From: Chlorobium sp. N1
Lineage (GTDB): Bacteria > Bacteroidota > Chlorobiia > Chlorobiales > Chlorobiaceae
Direction: 5' to 3'
DNA: 64,000 nucleotides
Assembly (NCBI RefSeq): GCF_004332115.1
Contig: NZ_SJPA01000002.1
Span: 124,001 to 188,000, forward strand
Made by a program: the position numbers and the translations under genes. Below the pieces are notes generated by a model, which was given only the letters and a program-made list of their open reading frames with translations, searched no databases and was not told the DNA's origin. Shown piece by piece: positions 56,041-64,000 of this stretch. Each line of letters begins with the position of its first letter. Position 1 is the stretch's first letter.

Positions 56041-58059
56041 TCAGCCGAGGCTCACCCGGAACACGTGCGCCGGCATCATGGCCGGATCGAGCTCCACGTA
56101 GTTCCACTCCCCCTGCCACTCGTACTGCATCCCGCTGAAGAGGTCCTCGACCCTGAAGGGGTGCTCGTGCGAAAGCCCGAACTCTTCGAGGGGGAAGCGC
56201 ATCCAGCCGCTGCGGCGGCGCTGGTGGTCGAGGTTCACGACCGTGAGGATGATGCTGCGGTCGTCATGGGAGCGCTTGACGTAGCCCATGAGCCACTCGT
56301 TCTCGTGGCCGGGCGAGTCTTCGATTGTAACGAACGAGATGCCGGGCGTCTGCTGCAGGGCTGCGTTCTCGCGGCGGATGCGGTTCATGCGGGTGATCTC
56401 GGCGCGGATGTTGCCCGGCCGGTCGAGGTCCCACTCCCTGATCTCGTACTTCTCCGAGTGGAGGTACTCCTCCTTGCCGGGAGCCGGCGGAAGGTGCTCG
56501 CAGAGCTCGTAGGCGGGGCCGTACATACCGTAGTTGGAGGAGAGGGTCGCGGCGAGGACCATGCGGATGATGAACTTCGGGCGGCCTCCCGTCTGCAGCT
56601 CCTCGTGGAGGATGTCGGGAGTGTTCGGCCAGAAGTTCGCCCGCATGAACTGGCTGAGCGGCGGCGTGGCGAGCTGGGTCACGTACTCCTGGAGTTCCTG
56701 CTTGGTGTTGCGCCAGGTGAAATAGCTGTAGGACTGGCTGAAGCCGGCCTTGGCGAGGCGGGCCATGAGCTTCGGGCGGGTGAAGGCTTCGGCGAGGAAC
56801 AGGGCGTCGGGGTGCTCCGCCCTGATCGAGGCGATGGCCCACTCCCAGAACCCGAACGCCTTCGTGTGGGGGTTGTCGACGCGGAAGATCTTCACGCCCT
56901 TTTCAATCCAGAACAGGAAGACGCTGCGAAGCTCGATCCAGAGGTTCTGCCAGTCGGCGGTCTCGAAGTCGATCGGCAGGATGTCCTCGTATTTCTTCGG
57001 GGGGTTCTCGGCGAACTGCACCGTGCCGTCGGGACGCCAGCGGAACCAGTCGGGGTGCTCCCCGACCCAGGGATGGTCGGGCGAGCACTGGAAGGCGATG
57101 TCGAGCGCCACCGAGATGCCCTCGGCTTCGGCCGCCCCGACGAAGGCCGTGAAATCCTCCATCGTGCCGAGCTCCGGGTGGATGGACTTGTGGCCCCCCT
57201 CGGGGCTGCCGATGGCCCAGCAGCTGCCGGGATCGCCCGCCGCCGCAACGAGCGAGTTGTTCTTTCCCTTGCGCTTGGTGGTGCCGATCGGATGGATGGG
57301 GGGCAGGTAGACGACGTCGAAGCCCATGCCGGCGATGAAGGGCAGGCGTTCCATGCAGTCGCGGAAGGTACCGTGCTTGCCCGGCACCGAACCCCACGAG
57401 CGGGGGAAGAACTCGTACCAGGAGCTGAAGCCGGCCCGCACCTGCTCGACGGTGAGCGGAAGGATGCGGTCGTACGAGGAGACCATGGAGCGGTCGGGGT
57501 TGCGCTCCATCTGGAGCACGAGCCCTTCGTCGAGCGCCGCGTCGATCCCCTTGCCCTTCGGGCGCCCTTTCGAGCGCATGGCCGAGGCTGCGGCCTTCAG
57601 TTTCTTCGCGTCGGCCGCCGGGGCACGGCCGGCCGCCGCATCGACCAGCAGCGCGCCGATCTCGAGGTCGAGCGCGACATCCTGCTGCGCCTCGATTTTT
57701 TTCTGGAGCCCCCTGCGCCAGGTGCTGAAGTGGTCGACCCAGGCCTCGATGGTATATTCATAGGGACCCGGCGCTCCGACCGTGAACGAACCCCGCCACC
57801 GGTCGTTTTCGACGAGCTCCATCGCCGAGCGCTCCCAACTCTCCGTTCCGGCAGGCCGGAAGCAGAGCTCCGCCCGGAGCATGTCGGCGCCGTCGACGAA
57901 GATGTCCGCCTCGACAGGCACCCGCCCTCCCTCGACCGCCTTGGCGGGATGGCAGCCGCCGGCGTCTTCGGGTGAAACATGCTCGATAACGACCCGACGG
58001 CGTCCGTCGAACGCCTGCGGTGAGCAGAGTGGTACGTGGCGGAGGAAGGTATCTTTCAT
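56041..58059 (-). CDS. glgE: Alpha-1,4-glucan:maltose-1-phosphate maltosyltransferase GlgE
   Basis: 672 aa. Uses maltose 1-phosphate to extend alpha-1,4-glucan. N-terminal beta-sandwich domain (about 20-110), a helical insert with an Ala/Lys-rich stretch, then a GH13_3 catalytic barrel: VVYLPPIHPIGTTKRKGKNN, nucleophile Asp in VKIFRVDNPHTK, acid/base Glu in ALFLAEAFTRP, and RMVLAATLSSNYGMYGPAYE. ATG 58059. It heads the glgE-treS/mak operon, and together they give trehalose to glycogen-like glucan without GlgC/GlgA. Confidence 0.96.
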   Translation of the reverse strand: MKDTFLRHVPLCSPQAFDGRRRVVIEHVSPEDAGGCHPAKAVEGGRVPVEADIFVDGADMLRAELCFRPAGTESWERSAMELVENDRWRGSFTVGAPGPYEYTIEAWVDHFSTWRRGLQKKIEAQQDVALDLEIGALLVDAAAGRAPAADAKKLKAAASAMRSKGRPKGKGIDAALDEGLVLQMERNPDRSMVSSYDRILPLTVEQVRAGFSSWYEFFPRSWGSVPGKHGTFRDCMERLPFIAGMGFDVVYLPPIHPIGTTKRKGKNNSLVAAAGDPGSCWAIGSPEGGHKSIHPELGTMEDFTAFVGAAEAEGISVALDIAFQCSPDHPWVGEHPDWFRWRPDGTVQFAENPPKKYEDILPIDFETADWQNLWIELRSVFLFWIEKGVKIFRVDNPHTKAFGFWEWAIASIRAEHPDALFLAEAFTRPKLMARLAKAGFSQSYSYFTWRNTKQELQEYVTQLATPPLSQFMRANFWPNTPDILHEELQTGGRPKFIIRMVLAATLSSNYGMYGPAYELCEHLPPAPGKEEYLHSEKYEIREWDLDRPGNIRAEITRMNRIRRENAALQQTPGISFVTIEDSPGHENEWLMGYVKRSHDDRSIILTVVNLDHQRRRSGWMRFPLEEFGLSHEHPFRVEDLFSGMQYEWQGEWNYVELDPAMMPAHVFRVSLG

Positions 58060-58356
58060 CGTGAACCAGGATCTTGTTGTGGGCCGGATGCTCTCCCGAG
58101 GCAGCCGGTCGCGGAGGAAAAGGCCCGCCTTTCGGGCCAGGGAGGCGACCGGTGCTGCCGAATGAAAACAGGAAACGCTCTAGGTCGGAAAATAGGAAAA
58201 CTCCCATACTTTTTTGCCTTCGAACTCCGCTTATTTCCCGACCTCCGGGGGAGCGGGCGCTTTGCATTCCGGCAAAAAAATCCTTCTTTTAGGGGAGTTT
58301 TGAAATCCACACGGCATCCGGGGGCCGAAAAACCCCCATAACGAACGGCAAGCGAC

Positions 58357-59452
58357 ATGTTTGAACCGCAAAAGGAACGACTGCAGGACGTCCAGAGACG
58401 CCTGGGACAGTTACGGGGGTATCTTTGACGTCGATCGACGCAAAGAGAGAATAGAGGACCTCGAGAAGGTATCGGCGAACCCGGAGTTCTGGAACGACCA
58501 GAAATCGGCCAACGCCGTGCTCAGGGAACTCAGCGAGAACAGGGAGTGGGTCGGCCAGTGGCAGCGCCTCCAGGAACGCGCCGCCGGCTGCCAGGAGGAG
58601 ATCCAGATCGCCGAGGAGCTCGCCGAGGAGGCCTACGGCGAAGAGCTGACGGCGACGCTCGACTCGATGGAGGAGGGGCTCGGCGCCATGGAGTTCAAGA
58701 AAATGCTCTCCGGCAAGGACGACGCCGGCAACGCCATGATCGTCATCCATGCCGGAGCCGGCGGCACCGAGGCCCAGGACTGGGCCGAAATGCTCTACCG
58801 CATGTACATGCGCTGGGCCGAGCGCAAGGGGTTCAAGGTCTTCACCGACGACTACCAGGAGGGAGAGGGCGCCGGCATCAAGACCGCCACGCTCGAAATC
58901 ACGGGCCCCTACGCCTACGGCTACCTGAAGGCCGAGAACGGCGTGCACCGGCTCGTCAGGGTATCGCCCTACGACTCGAATGCCCGCCGCCACACCTCCT
59001 TCGCCAGCGTCTTCACCTATCCCGAGGCGCCGCCGGACGTCGAGATCGAGGTCCGCAAGGAGGACCTGGAGCTCTCCACCTTCCGCAGCGGCGGCAAGGG
59101 CGGCCAGAACGTCAACAAGGTCGAGACGGCCGTACGCATCAAGCACCTCCCAACCGGCATCGTCGTCGGCTGCCAGGAGGAGCGCTCGCAGCTCCAGAAC
59201 CGCGAGCGCGCCATGAAGATGCTGATGGCCCAGCTCTACCAGCGCCAGCGCGATGAGGAGGATGCCAGGAAACGCGAGATCGAGGGCAAGAAGAAGAAGA
59301 TCGAGTGGGGCAGCCAGATCCGCAGCTACGTGCTCGACGACCGCCGCATCAAGGACCACCGCACCAACTACGAACGCTTCGACGTGGAGACGGTCCTCGA
59401 CGGCGACATCGACGACTTCATGGAGAAGTACCTCTCCGAGTTCGGGGACTAG
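58357..59452 (+). CDS. prfB: Peptide chain release factor 2 with programmed +1 frameshift
   Basis: RF2, 364 aa after a +1 shift. Frame 0 runs from ATG 58357 ([23 protein letters not shown]) to an in-frame UGA at 58426-58428. The slip site CTT TGA C is preceded by GGGGGT, as in the E. coli autoregulatory site. The +1 frame then reads [14 protein letters not shown]. Downstream are the GGQ motif ([12 protein letters not shown]) and the stop-codon tripeptide region [15 protein letters not shown], with SPY instead of SPF. RF2 reads UAA/UGA, and low RF2 favours the shift. The join was traced by hand. Confidence 0.97.
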
Positions 59453-59453
59453 G

Positions 59454-60293
59454 ATGGAGGGGGAGCGCGAAAAGGCCCTGCGGTTCGCCCTCCTCGCCGA
59501 CGTCCACTTCCGGACGGAGGACCCCGGTCGTGCGCGGAAGGACGAAGCGGACCTCCGGCGGTGCGCGGAGACCTTCAACGCTGCCGGAGCCGCATTCCTC
59601 CTGCAGCTCGGCGACCTCATCAGCGGCAGCGAAGGCCGCGCCCCCGAAGAGCTCCGCCGGTCACTCCGGGCGCTCGGCGCGTTCGGGGGCAGGATCCGCC
59701 ACCTCATCGGCAACCACTGCCTGGAGGGCATCCCATGCGAAAAGCTCCTGATGGCCTACGGGCTCAGCCGATCCTACTACGCATTTACGCAAGGAGGCGT
59801 CCGTTTCATCGCACTCGACACCATGGAGGCCTCCCTGCTCCGCTCCCCGGAAAGCGGGGAGGACAGGAAAACGCTGCTCTCCCTCTGCCGAGAGGAGGAG
59901 TGCAAACCGTGGTGCGGCGCCGTGGGGTCAGGCCAGCAGGCCTGGCTCCAGGAAGAGCTCCGGCTCGCCGAAGAACGGGGAACGCCCGTCCTGATGCTCT
60001 CGCACCTCCCGCTCCACCCCGGCACCACCGACGAACGCCACGGCATCCTCTGGAACCATCGGCAGATCCGGGCGGTCCTCGCCGGCTCACCGGCCGTGAA
60101 GGCCTGCATCGGAGGGCACTTCCACCCGGGCGGAACGGCCGAAGAGGCGGGCATCGGCTACCTCACCCTGCCCGCATTCAGCACCCGCGAGAGCAGGCCC
60201 GACGGGGGCTGCTTCACGGGAGAGATCAGCCGGGGGAAGCTCGCCATTTACGGCGCCGACGGCGCACTGCTGTACGAGACCGGGCTGGAATAA
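59454..60293 (+). CDS. Metallophosphoesterase
   Basis: 279 aa. Calcineurin-like fold: RFALLADVHFRTE (DxH), FLLQLGDLIS (GDxx), HLIGNHCLEG (GNH), LMLSHLPLHPG and CIGGHFHPGG (GHxH) give the dinuclear metal site. Close in shape to the ADP-ribose/CDP-alcohol phosphatase (ADPRibase-Mn) group. Substrate not defined. ATG follows the prfB stop by one base, so it should be co-transcribed and perhaps coupled. No signal peptide. Confidence 0.85.
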   Translation: MEGEREKALRFALLADVHFRTEDPGRARKDEADLRRCAETFNAAGAAFLLQLGDLISGSEGRAPEELRRSLRALGAFGGRIRHLIGNHCLEGIPCEKLLMAYGLSRSYYAFTQGGVRFIALDTMEASLLRSPESGEDRKTLLSLCREEECKPWCGAVGSGQQAWLQEELRLAEERGTPVLMLSHLPLHPGTTDERHGILWNHRQIRAVLAGSPAVKACIGGHFHPGGTAEEAGIGYLTLPAFSTRESRPDGGCFTGEISRGKLAIYGADGALLYETGLE

Positions 60294-60324
60294 CGCAATC
60301 AGCGAACCCGAGAACACGACACCC

Positions 60325-61218
60325 ATGCGCAACCACATCCGCCACCTCCGCACCCTTCTGAGTCTCTTTCTCTTCGTCATGGCGACGACCGGACCGGCCC
60401 TCGCCGGCACGGGCCTCACGCTGGAGCTCGACCGGGACGGCTGCCTGCAGGGAGGGTTCCTCACGGTCCGCGCCGAACGCGCCGGGGACGAGCCCCTCGT
60501 ACAGCCCGTCGTACAGTTCATGGCGCGGGAGTGGAAGATGTTCCACCAGGAAGACGGCTCGTGGCAGGCGCTCGTTCCGGTGGAGAACATGACCGAACCC
60601 GGCCGCTACCCCCTTGCCGTCATGGACGGAACGCAGCGAAAGGAGACGGAGGTCCGCATCCGGCCGAACGGACTCGGCGTGCAGCATATCACGCTCTCCC
60701 CCTCGAAGTCGTCGCTGCATGCGACCGCCGTGGAAAAGTCGCGCGTGCGGGCCGCCCTCCGCACCCTCTCGGAGGAGCGCTATTTCGGCTCGGGGTTCCT
60801 GCGGCCGTGCGAGGGCGAAACAAGCAGCATCTTCGGCCGGAAGCGCTCCTACAACGGGGGACCAGCCACGAGCTACCACAAGGGGATCGACATCGCAGCC
60901 CCGCAGGGAACGCCGGTGCATTCGACGGCCGGGGGAAGGGTGATCCTGGCCGGCACCGTCGAGGAGGGGTTCAGGGTGAACGGCAACACGGTCGTCGTCG
61001 ACCACGGCCAGGGGGTGGTTTCAGCCTACCTCCACCTCCACTCCATCAGCGTGGAGGAGGGGTCGATGGTGGAGAAGGGGAGCCTGATCGGCACGGTGGG
61101 CCACACCGGCATCTCGACCGGCCCGCACCTGCACTGGGGCGTCTACCTCTACGGCGTCAGCGTCGACCCCCGGCTCTTCCTCGTCAGGCACCCCTCTTTT
61201 CTTCGAGCCAGGCGCTGA
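60325..61218 (+). CDS. M23 (LytM) family peptidase
   Basis: 297 aa. Signal peptide at residues 1-27 (LLSLFLFVMATTGPALAG). A beta domain follows, then the LytM domain (about 170-290): SYHKGIDIAAPQGTPVHSTA carries the first zinc His and Asp, VVDHGQGVVSAYLHLHSIS is the core, and STGPHLHWGVYLYGVSVDP carries HxH. Cuts peptide cross-bridges of peptidoglycan in the periplasm. It is 31 bases after the phosphoesterase gene. Its 3' end overlaps the converging epimerase-like gene by 35 bases. Confidence 0.92.
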   Translation: MRNHIRHLRTLLSLFLFVMATTGPALAGTGLTLELDRDGCLQGGFLTVRAERAGDEPLVQPVVQFMAREWKMFHQEDGSWQALVPVENMTEPGRYPLAVMDGTQRKETEVRIRPNGLGVQHITLSPSKSSLHATAVEKSRVRAALRTLSEERYFGSGFLRPCEGETSSIFGRKRSYNGGPATSYHKGIDIAAPQGTPVHSTAGGRVILAGTVEEGFRVNGNTVVVDHGQGVVSAYLHLHSISVEEGSMVEKGSLIGTVGHTGISTGPHLHWGVYLYGVSVDPRLFLVRHPSFLRARR

Positions 61219-62242
61219 TCCTCGAGGCGGCCGCGCCGTCCCATTTCTCGGGGATCTTCGAGCGGCGCGACTCCTCACGCTTCGACTGCAGGATCTCGAG
61301 CATCCTCGAGGCCGTCTCCTCCGCATCCAGTCCCACGAGCACGTTGGTGCCGATCTCGAGCGTCGAGGGCCGCGCGGTGCGCTCCTGCATGGTCAGGCAC
61401 GGCACGTTCATCACCGTCGCCTCGGCCTCGAAGGTTGCGCCGGCCTGGAGCAGCATGGAAGCGTCGCGCAGGAGCGCGAGCAGCTCGCCGTAGGCCGGAA
61501 GGTCGGCGAGGCGCACCCGCCCCATCCCCTCCAGGCGAGCGCGGAGGGCGCTTCCGGCGGGAAGGAGGACCAGGGCGTCGGACGCATCCCCGAGCGAGGA
61601 GAGCACCCGGAAAAAGGCCTCGTCGGAGAGCTCGTCCCCGCCGGCTTCGGGAAGGACGAGGGCGTACTGTTTCGGCGTGAGTCCGAACGCGGCGGCCGGA
61701 GAGACCGCCCCGCCCCGCTCCATGAACGCCCGGAGGGCATCGATCCGGAGGTTGCCGGCAAAAAGCACATCCTCTTCGGCCACCCCCTCGTTGATGAGGT
61801 TGTACTCCCCGCTGTGCTCGCTGACGACGTGCAGCAGGGCGACGGTGTCGATGAGCATGCGGTGCATCTCGTCCGCCTCCAGGCGATCGTAGCTGCGAAG
61901 CCCGGCCTCCGCCGAAACGACCGGCAGGCCGATTTCGCCCGCGGCGAGGGCCGCCGCAAGCGCCGGCACGTCCGAACCGCAGACGATGACAAGATCGGGC
62001 CTGAAGACGGCAAGCGCCTCGTCCATTGCGGAAATCGAGCGACTCAACACGGCGGGCGAGCCGCAGTCGAACACGCGGAAGTCGGGGCCGGAGAGCCCGA
62101 AGCTCTCACTAAACCCAGGCTGCGGGGGCTCGGATACCGCTGCCGAAAGCGTGAACGAGCCGCTCTCCTTCAGGGCTGCGTAGAGGGGACCGAGGAGAAG
62201 CATGCCCTGAGGGCCGCCGGCGGCGAGGAGTATGTGTTTCAC
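61184..62242 (-). CDS. UDP-GlcNAc 2-epimerase-like protein (WecB family)
   Basis: 352 aa. GT-B-type epimerase fold: HILLAAGGPQGMLLLGPLYA, DLVIVCGSDVPALAAALAAG, VVSAEAGLRSYDRLEADEMH, NRML-type loop (here RMLIDTVALLHVVSEHSGEY), VLFAGNLRIDAL and GTNVLVGLDAEE. EAGLR and the GTNVLVG segment are WecB landmarks. The N-terminal GRPQ/TRPE-type loop of active WecB is altered (AGGPQGMLL), so activity on UDP-GlcNAc is uncertain. It would supply ManNAc-type sugars for surface glycans. Overlaps the M23 peptidase gene end. Confidence 0.8.
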   Translation of the reverse strand: MKHILLAAGGPQGMLLLGPLYAALKESGSFTLSAAVSEPPQPGFSESFGLSGPDFRVFDCGSPAVLSRSISAMDEALAVFRPDLVIVCGSDVPALAAALAAGEIGLPVVSAEAGLRSYDRLEADEMHRMLIDTVALLHVVSEHSGEYNLINEGVAEEDVLFAGNLRIDALRAFMERGGAVSPAAAFGLTPKQYALVLPEAGGDELSDEAFFRVLSSLGDASDALVLLPAGSALRARLEGMGRVRLADLPAYGELLALLRDASMLLQAGATFEAEATVMNVPCLTMQERTARPSTLEIGTNVLVGLDAEETASRMLEILQSKREESRRSKIPEKWDGAAASRISAWLEEKRGA

Positions 62243-62318
62243 AGCGTAAAAACCTTTAGTACATTAGGAAAACGACAGGCACCGCATTTTTTGACGACGG
62301 CACCCAACCAACAGCTCC

Positions 62319-63365
62319 ATGAAAAGAACGGCAAGACTGCTCACGCTCACCCTGGGCCTCATGCTGCTGACGGACGGGCCCGTTGCGGGCCTGCACCATA
62401 ATACGGCTCATGCGGAGAAAAAGAAAATCATTCTCCGCCACGCCGACACGATAGAGGGCGGCGAAGATGCCAGCGGCAGCTACCGGGCGGCCATCGGCAA
62501 CGTCGAGTTCGTGAAGGACAACCTGAGGATGACCTGCGATCGGACCACCGACTACGAAGGCCAGGACCGCATCGTCATGAACGGCCATGTGCGCATCGCC
62601 GACGGCTCCAAGGAGGTCTTCGGCGACGACGGCGTCTACCACCCCTTGACCGACCAGATCGAACTCTACGGCAACGTCCGCGGACGGATGCTCGACAACT
62701 CCATGATGGTCCGCTCGCGCAAGGCGGTCTTCAACAACCGGGAGAACCGGCTCTGGTTCTACGACAGCGCCATCGGCTGGCGGCACAACGAACAGGTCAG
62801 CGGCGACGTCCTCCGCCTCCACTTCAAGCCGGAGGACGGGGGAAAGGAGGGCGGCAAGCAGAAACTCGACGAGATGCAGGTGCACGGCCACGCCTTCTAC
62901 GCCTCCAGGGACACCCTGACGGCCGAGCCCCCCGGATACGACCAGCTCAGCGGACGCCACATCGTGGTGCTCATCGGGGAGGACTCGAAGGTCAGCGGGG
63001 TCACGGTGACGAAGGAGGCCGAAAGCCTCGTGCACATCTACGACGAGGGCGGGCAGGACGACGGGAAGGACAAGGCAAAAGAGCGGAAGGACGGCGGCGA
63101 AAAACTGAGCGGCATCAACTACTCGAGCGGCGACAGGATCAGGATGATATTCCGCGACGGCGTCCTGAAGAAGATGAACGTCACGGGGAACGCAGAAGGG
63201 ACCGAATACCCGCCGGAACTGCGCGGATCCTTCAACCTTCCGAAGTTCGAGTGGCGTGAGGAGGAGAAGCCGTTCGGCCGGAAAGCCGCCGCAAAGGATA
63301 CGACTGCGGCATCCATCGAGAAGATGGAACCCGGCCGGTCCCGGAACGCGGAAAGCCTTCCATAG
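62319..63365 (+). CDS. OstA/LptA-like LPS transport protein
   Basis: 348 aa. Signal peptide at residues 1-20 or to about 31 (TLGLMLLTDGPVAG, NTAHAEKKK). OstA-like repeats: RHADTIEGGEDASGSYRAAI, GNVEFVKDNLRMTCDRTTDY, MNGHVRIADGSKEVFGDDGV, HPLTDQIELYGNVRGRML. They form the beta-jellyroll bridge that moves LPS from inner to outer membrane. The C-terminal part is Lys/Asp-rich (DDGKDKAKERKDGG) then RMIFRDGVLKKMNVTGNAEG. Longer than LptA (~185 aa), nearer to OstA_2 proteins of this phylum. ATG 62319. Confidence 0.82.
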   Translation: MKRTARLLTLTLGLMLLTDGPVAGLHHNTAHAEKKKIILRHADTIEGGEDASGSYRAAIGNVEFVKDNLRMTCDRTTDYEGQDRIVMNGHVRIADGSKEVFGDDGVYHPLTDQIELYGNVRGRMLDNSMMVRSRKAVFNNRENRLWFYDSAIGWRHNEQVSGDVLRLHFKPEDGGKEGGKQKLDEMQVHGHAFYASRDTLTAEPPGYDQLSGRHIVVLIGEDSKVSGVTVTKEAESLVHIYDEGGQDDGKDKAKERKDGGEKLSGINYSSGDRIRMIFRDGVLKKMNVTGNAEGTEYPPELRGSFNLPKFEWREEEKPFGRKAAAKDTTAASIEKMEPGRSRNAESLP

Positions 63366-63428
63366 GAGGAAGGCTTCCGGCGAGGCCGCCGTTCTCCGGC
63401 AGCGGAATCTGAAGGAGGCTGAGGCGCC

Positions 63429-63686
63429 TTACTTGGCGAACGGGCAGGTGCCGGTCGAACAGGACGATCCCGAGGAAGAGGAGTCCCCGCACGAGGAGGA
63501 CTTCTTGGCATAGTCGGTGCCGTAGAAACCCGATCCCTTGAGCATGAATCCGCCCTCGGCGCTGATGACGCGCTCGAGCGCGTCCTTGCCGCATTTCGGG
63601 CAGGTCTTCAGGGCGTCGTCGCTCATCTTCTGGAGCGCTTCGAGTTCGTGGCCGCACTCGGTGCAGCGGTATTGGTAGGTAGGCAT
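63429..63686 (-). CDS. FmdB-family zinc ribbon protein
   Basis: 85 aa. FmdB/CxxC_CXXC_SSSS family: [19 protein letters not shown], then [11 protein letters not shown], giving the four-Cys zinc site, and [15 protein letters not shown]. The Ser/Cys-rich tail ([19 protein letters not shown]) adds more Cys and ends PFAK. Function in bacteria unclear; often called a putative regulatory protein. It is close to the start of recO and divergent from it. Confidence 0.88.
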   Translation of the reverse strand: MPTYQYRCTECGHELEALQKMSDDALKTCPKCGKDALERVISAEGGFMLKGSGFYGTDYAKKSSSCGDSSSSGSSCSTGTCPFAK

Positions 63687-63788
63687 AGGTCCGGAAAGCG
63701 TTATGGTTGCATATGGAACGGCTCCCTCCCCCGGGAAGGGCCTGTCAATGTATATAGGGATAATTCAAAAAATAAAAAAGAGGCTCCG

Positions 63789-64000
63789 TTGATCGTCAAG
63801 ACCCGGGCGGTCGTGCTGCGGGAGGTCAAGTACCGCGACCAGTCGAAAATCGTCACCCTCTACACCCGGGAGTTCGGCCGGCTTTCGGCCATCCTGAAGG
63901 GGGCGCGCAACCCCAAAAGCCGCCTGGCGGGCATCTTCACCGCCGGCAATGTCCTCGACACGATCCTCTACCAGAGGCCCGAGCGCGAGGTGCAGCTGGT
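63789..64000 (+). CDS. recO: DNA repair protein RecO, N-terminal part, cut by window edge
   Basis: Open to base 64000, 70 codons visible. Encodes IVKTRAVVLREVKYRDQSKI and VTLYTREFGRLSAILKGARN then PKSRLAGIF, the OB-fold start of RecO, which anneals SSB-coated DNA and loads RecA. Start is TTG at 63789 with AGAGG five bases upstream. The nearest ATG (63748) is in another frame and hits a stop at once, so the TTG is well supported. Confidence 0.9.
   Translation, partial: MIVKTRAVVLREVKYRDQSKIVTLYTREFGRLSAILKGARNPKSRLAGIFTAGNVLDTILYQRPEREVQL

Overview
The window comes from a green sulfur bacterium (Chlorobiaceae, GC-rich). The strongest evidence is two chlorosome envelope protein genes, csmB and csmE. 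Supporting evidence is a split F1-ATPase locus carrying only atpA-atpG, a quinone-type fumarate reductase/succinate dehydrogenase with a CCG-domain third subunit, and an SPY variant of the RF2 tripeptide of the kind I associate with Bacteroidetes/Chlorobi. The species cannot be fixed from sequence reading alone. No rRNA, tRNA or CRISPR array was seen.

Layout. 1-10.4 kb is core metabolism: a partial aspartokinase gene, atpG-atpA, thrB-thrC-plsC, ribH-gmhA, a voltage-gated potassium channel and hemE. 10.5-14.7 kb holds the three-gene succinate dehydrogenase/fumarate reductase and a CBS-domain protein. 14.9-21.2 kb is a six-gene minus-strand operon. It runs from a CsoR-family repressor whose sensing site is Cys-Asn-Cys (the CstR persulfide-sensor pattern) through a TolC-like channel, a stub-like adaptor lipoprotein, a 1068-aa RND pump and a small two-Cys protein to a persulfide-dioxygenase/glyoxalase-like hydrolase. 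A perfect 10-bp-arm G-tract palindrome sits exactly between its -35 and -10 boxes. 22.1-31.9 kb has csmB, a translationally coupled amgK-murU-namZ-symporter cluster that reads as MurNAc salvage, a 1269-aa hybrid sensor kinase with a partner receiver protein, and csmE.

32-39.9 kb contains an NAD(P)-binding protein, an internally duplicated pentapeptide-repeat protein, small unknown genes, an HTH-PAS regulator, kup and two tandem RlpA-like genes. 40-48.5 kb is the accessory part. It has a group II-like reverse transcriptase, a second partial copy of its 5' end fused to an AraC tail, an inverted repeat, a Phd/ParE toxin-antitoxin pair, a lower-GC outer-membrane protein, and a DUF4143-type ATPase lying between mnmE and a 103-bp duplicated piece of mnmE. 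48.5-52.5 kb has an SDR, mazG, an esterase and an ImmA/IrrE-PIN pair. 52.7-58.1 kb is the GlgE alpha-glucan pathway (glgE and a treS-maltokinase fusion). 58.3-64 kb has prfB with the programmed +1 frameshift, a phosphoesterase, an M23 peptidase, an epimerase-like gene, an OstA-like gene, a FmdB zinc ribbon and the start of recO.

Cooperating sets: thrA/thrB/thrC (threonine from aspartate), the CstR-like efflux/detoxification operon, amgK-murU-namZ-transporter (cell-wall recycling), glgE-treS/mak (trehalose to alpha-glucan), and the two small toxin-antitoxin-like pairs.
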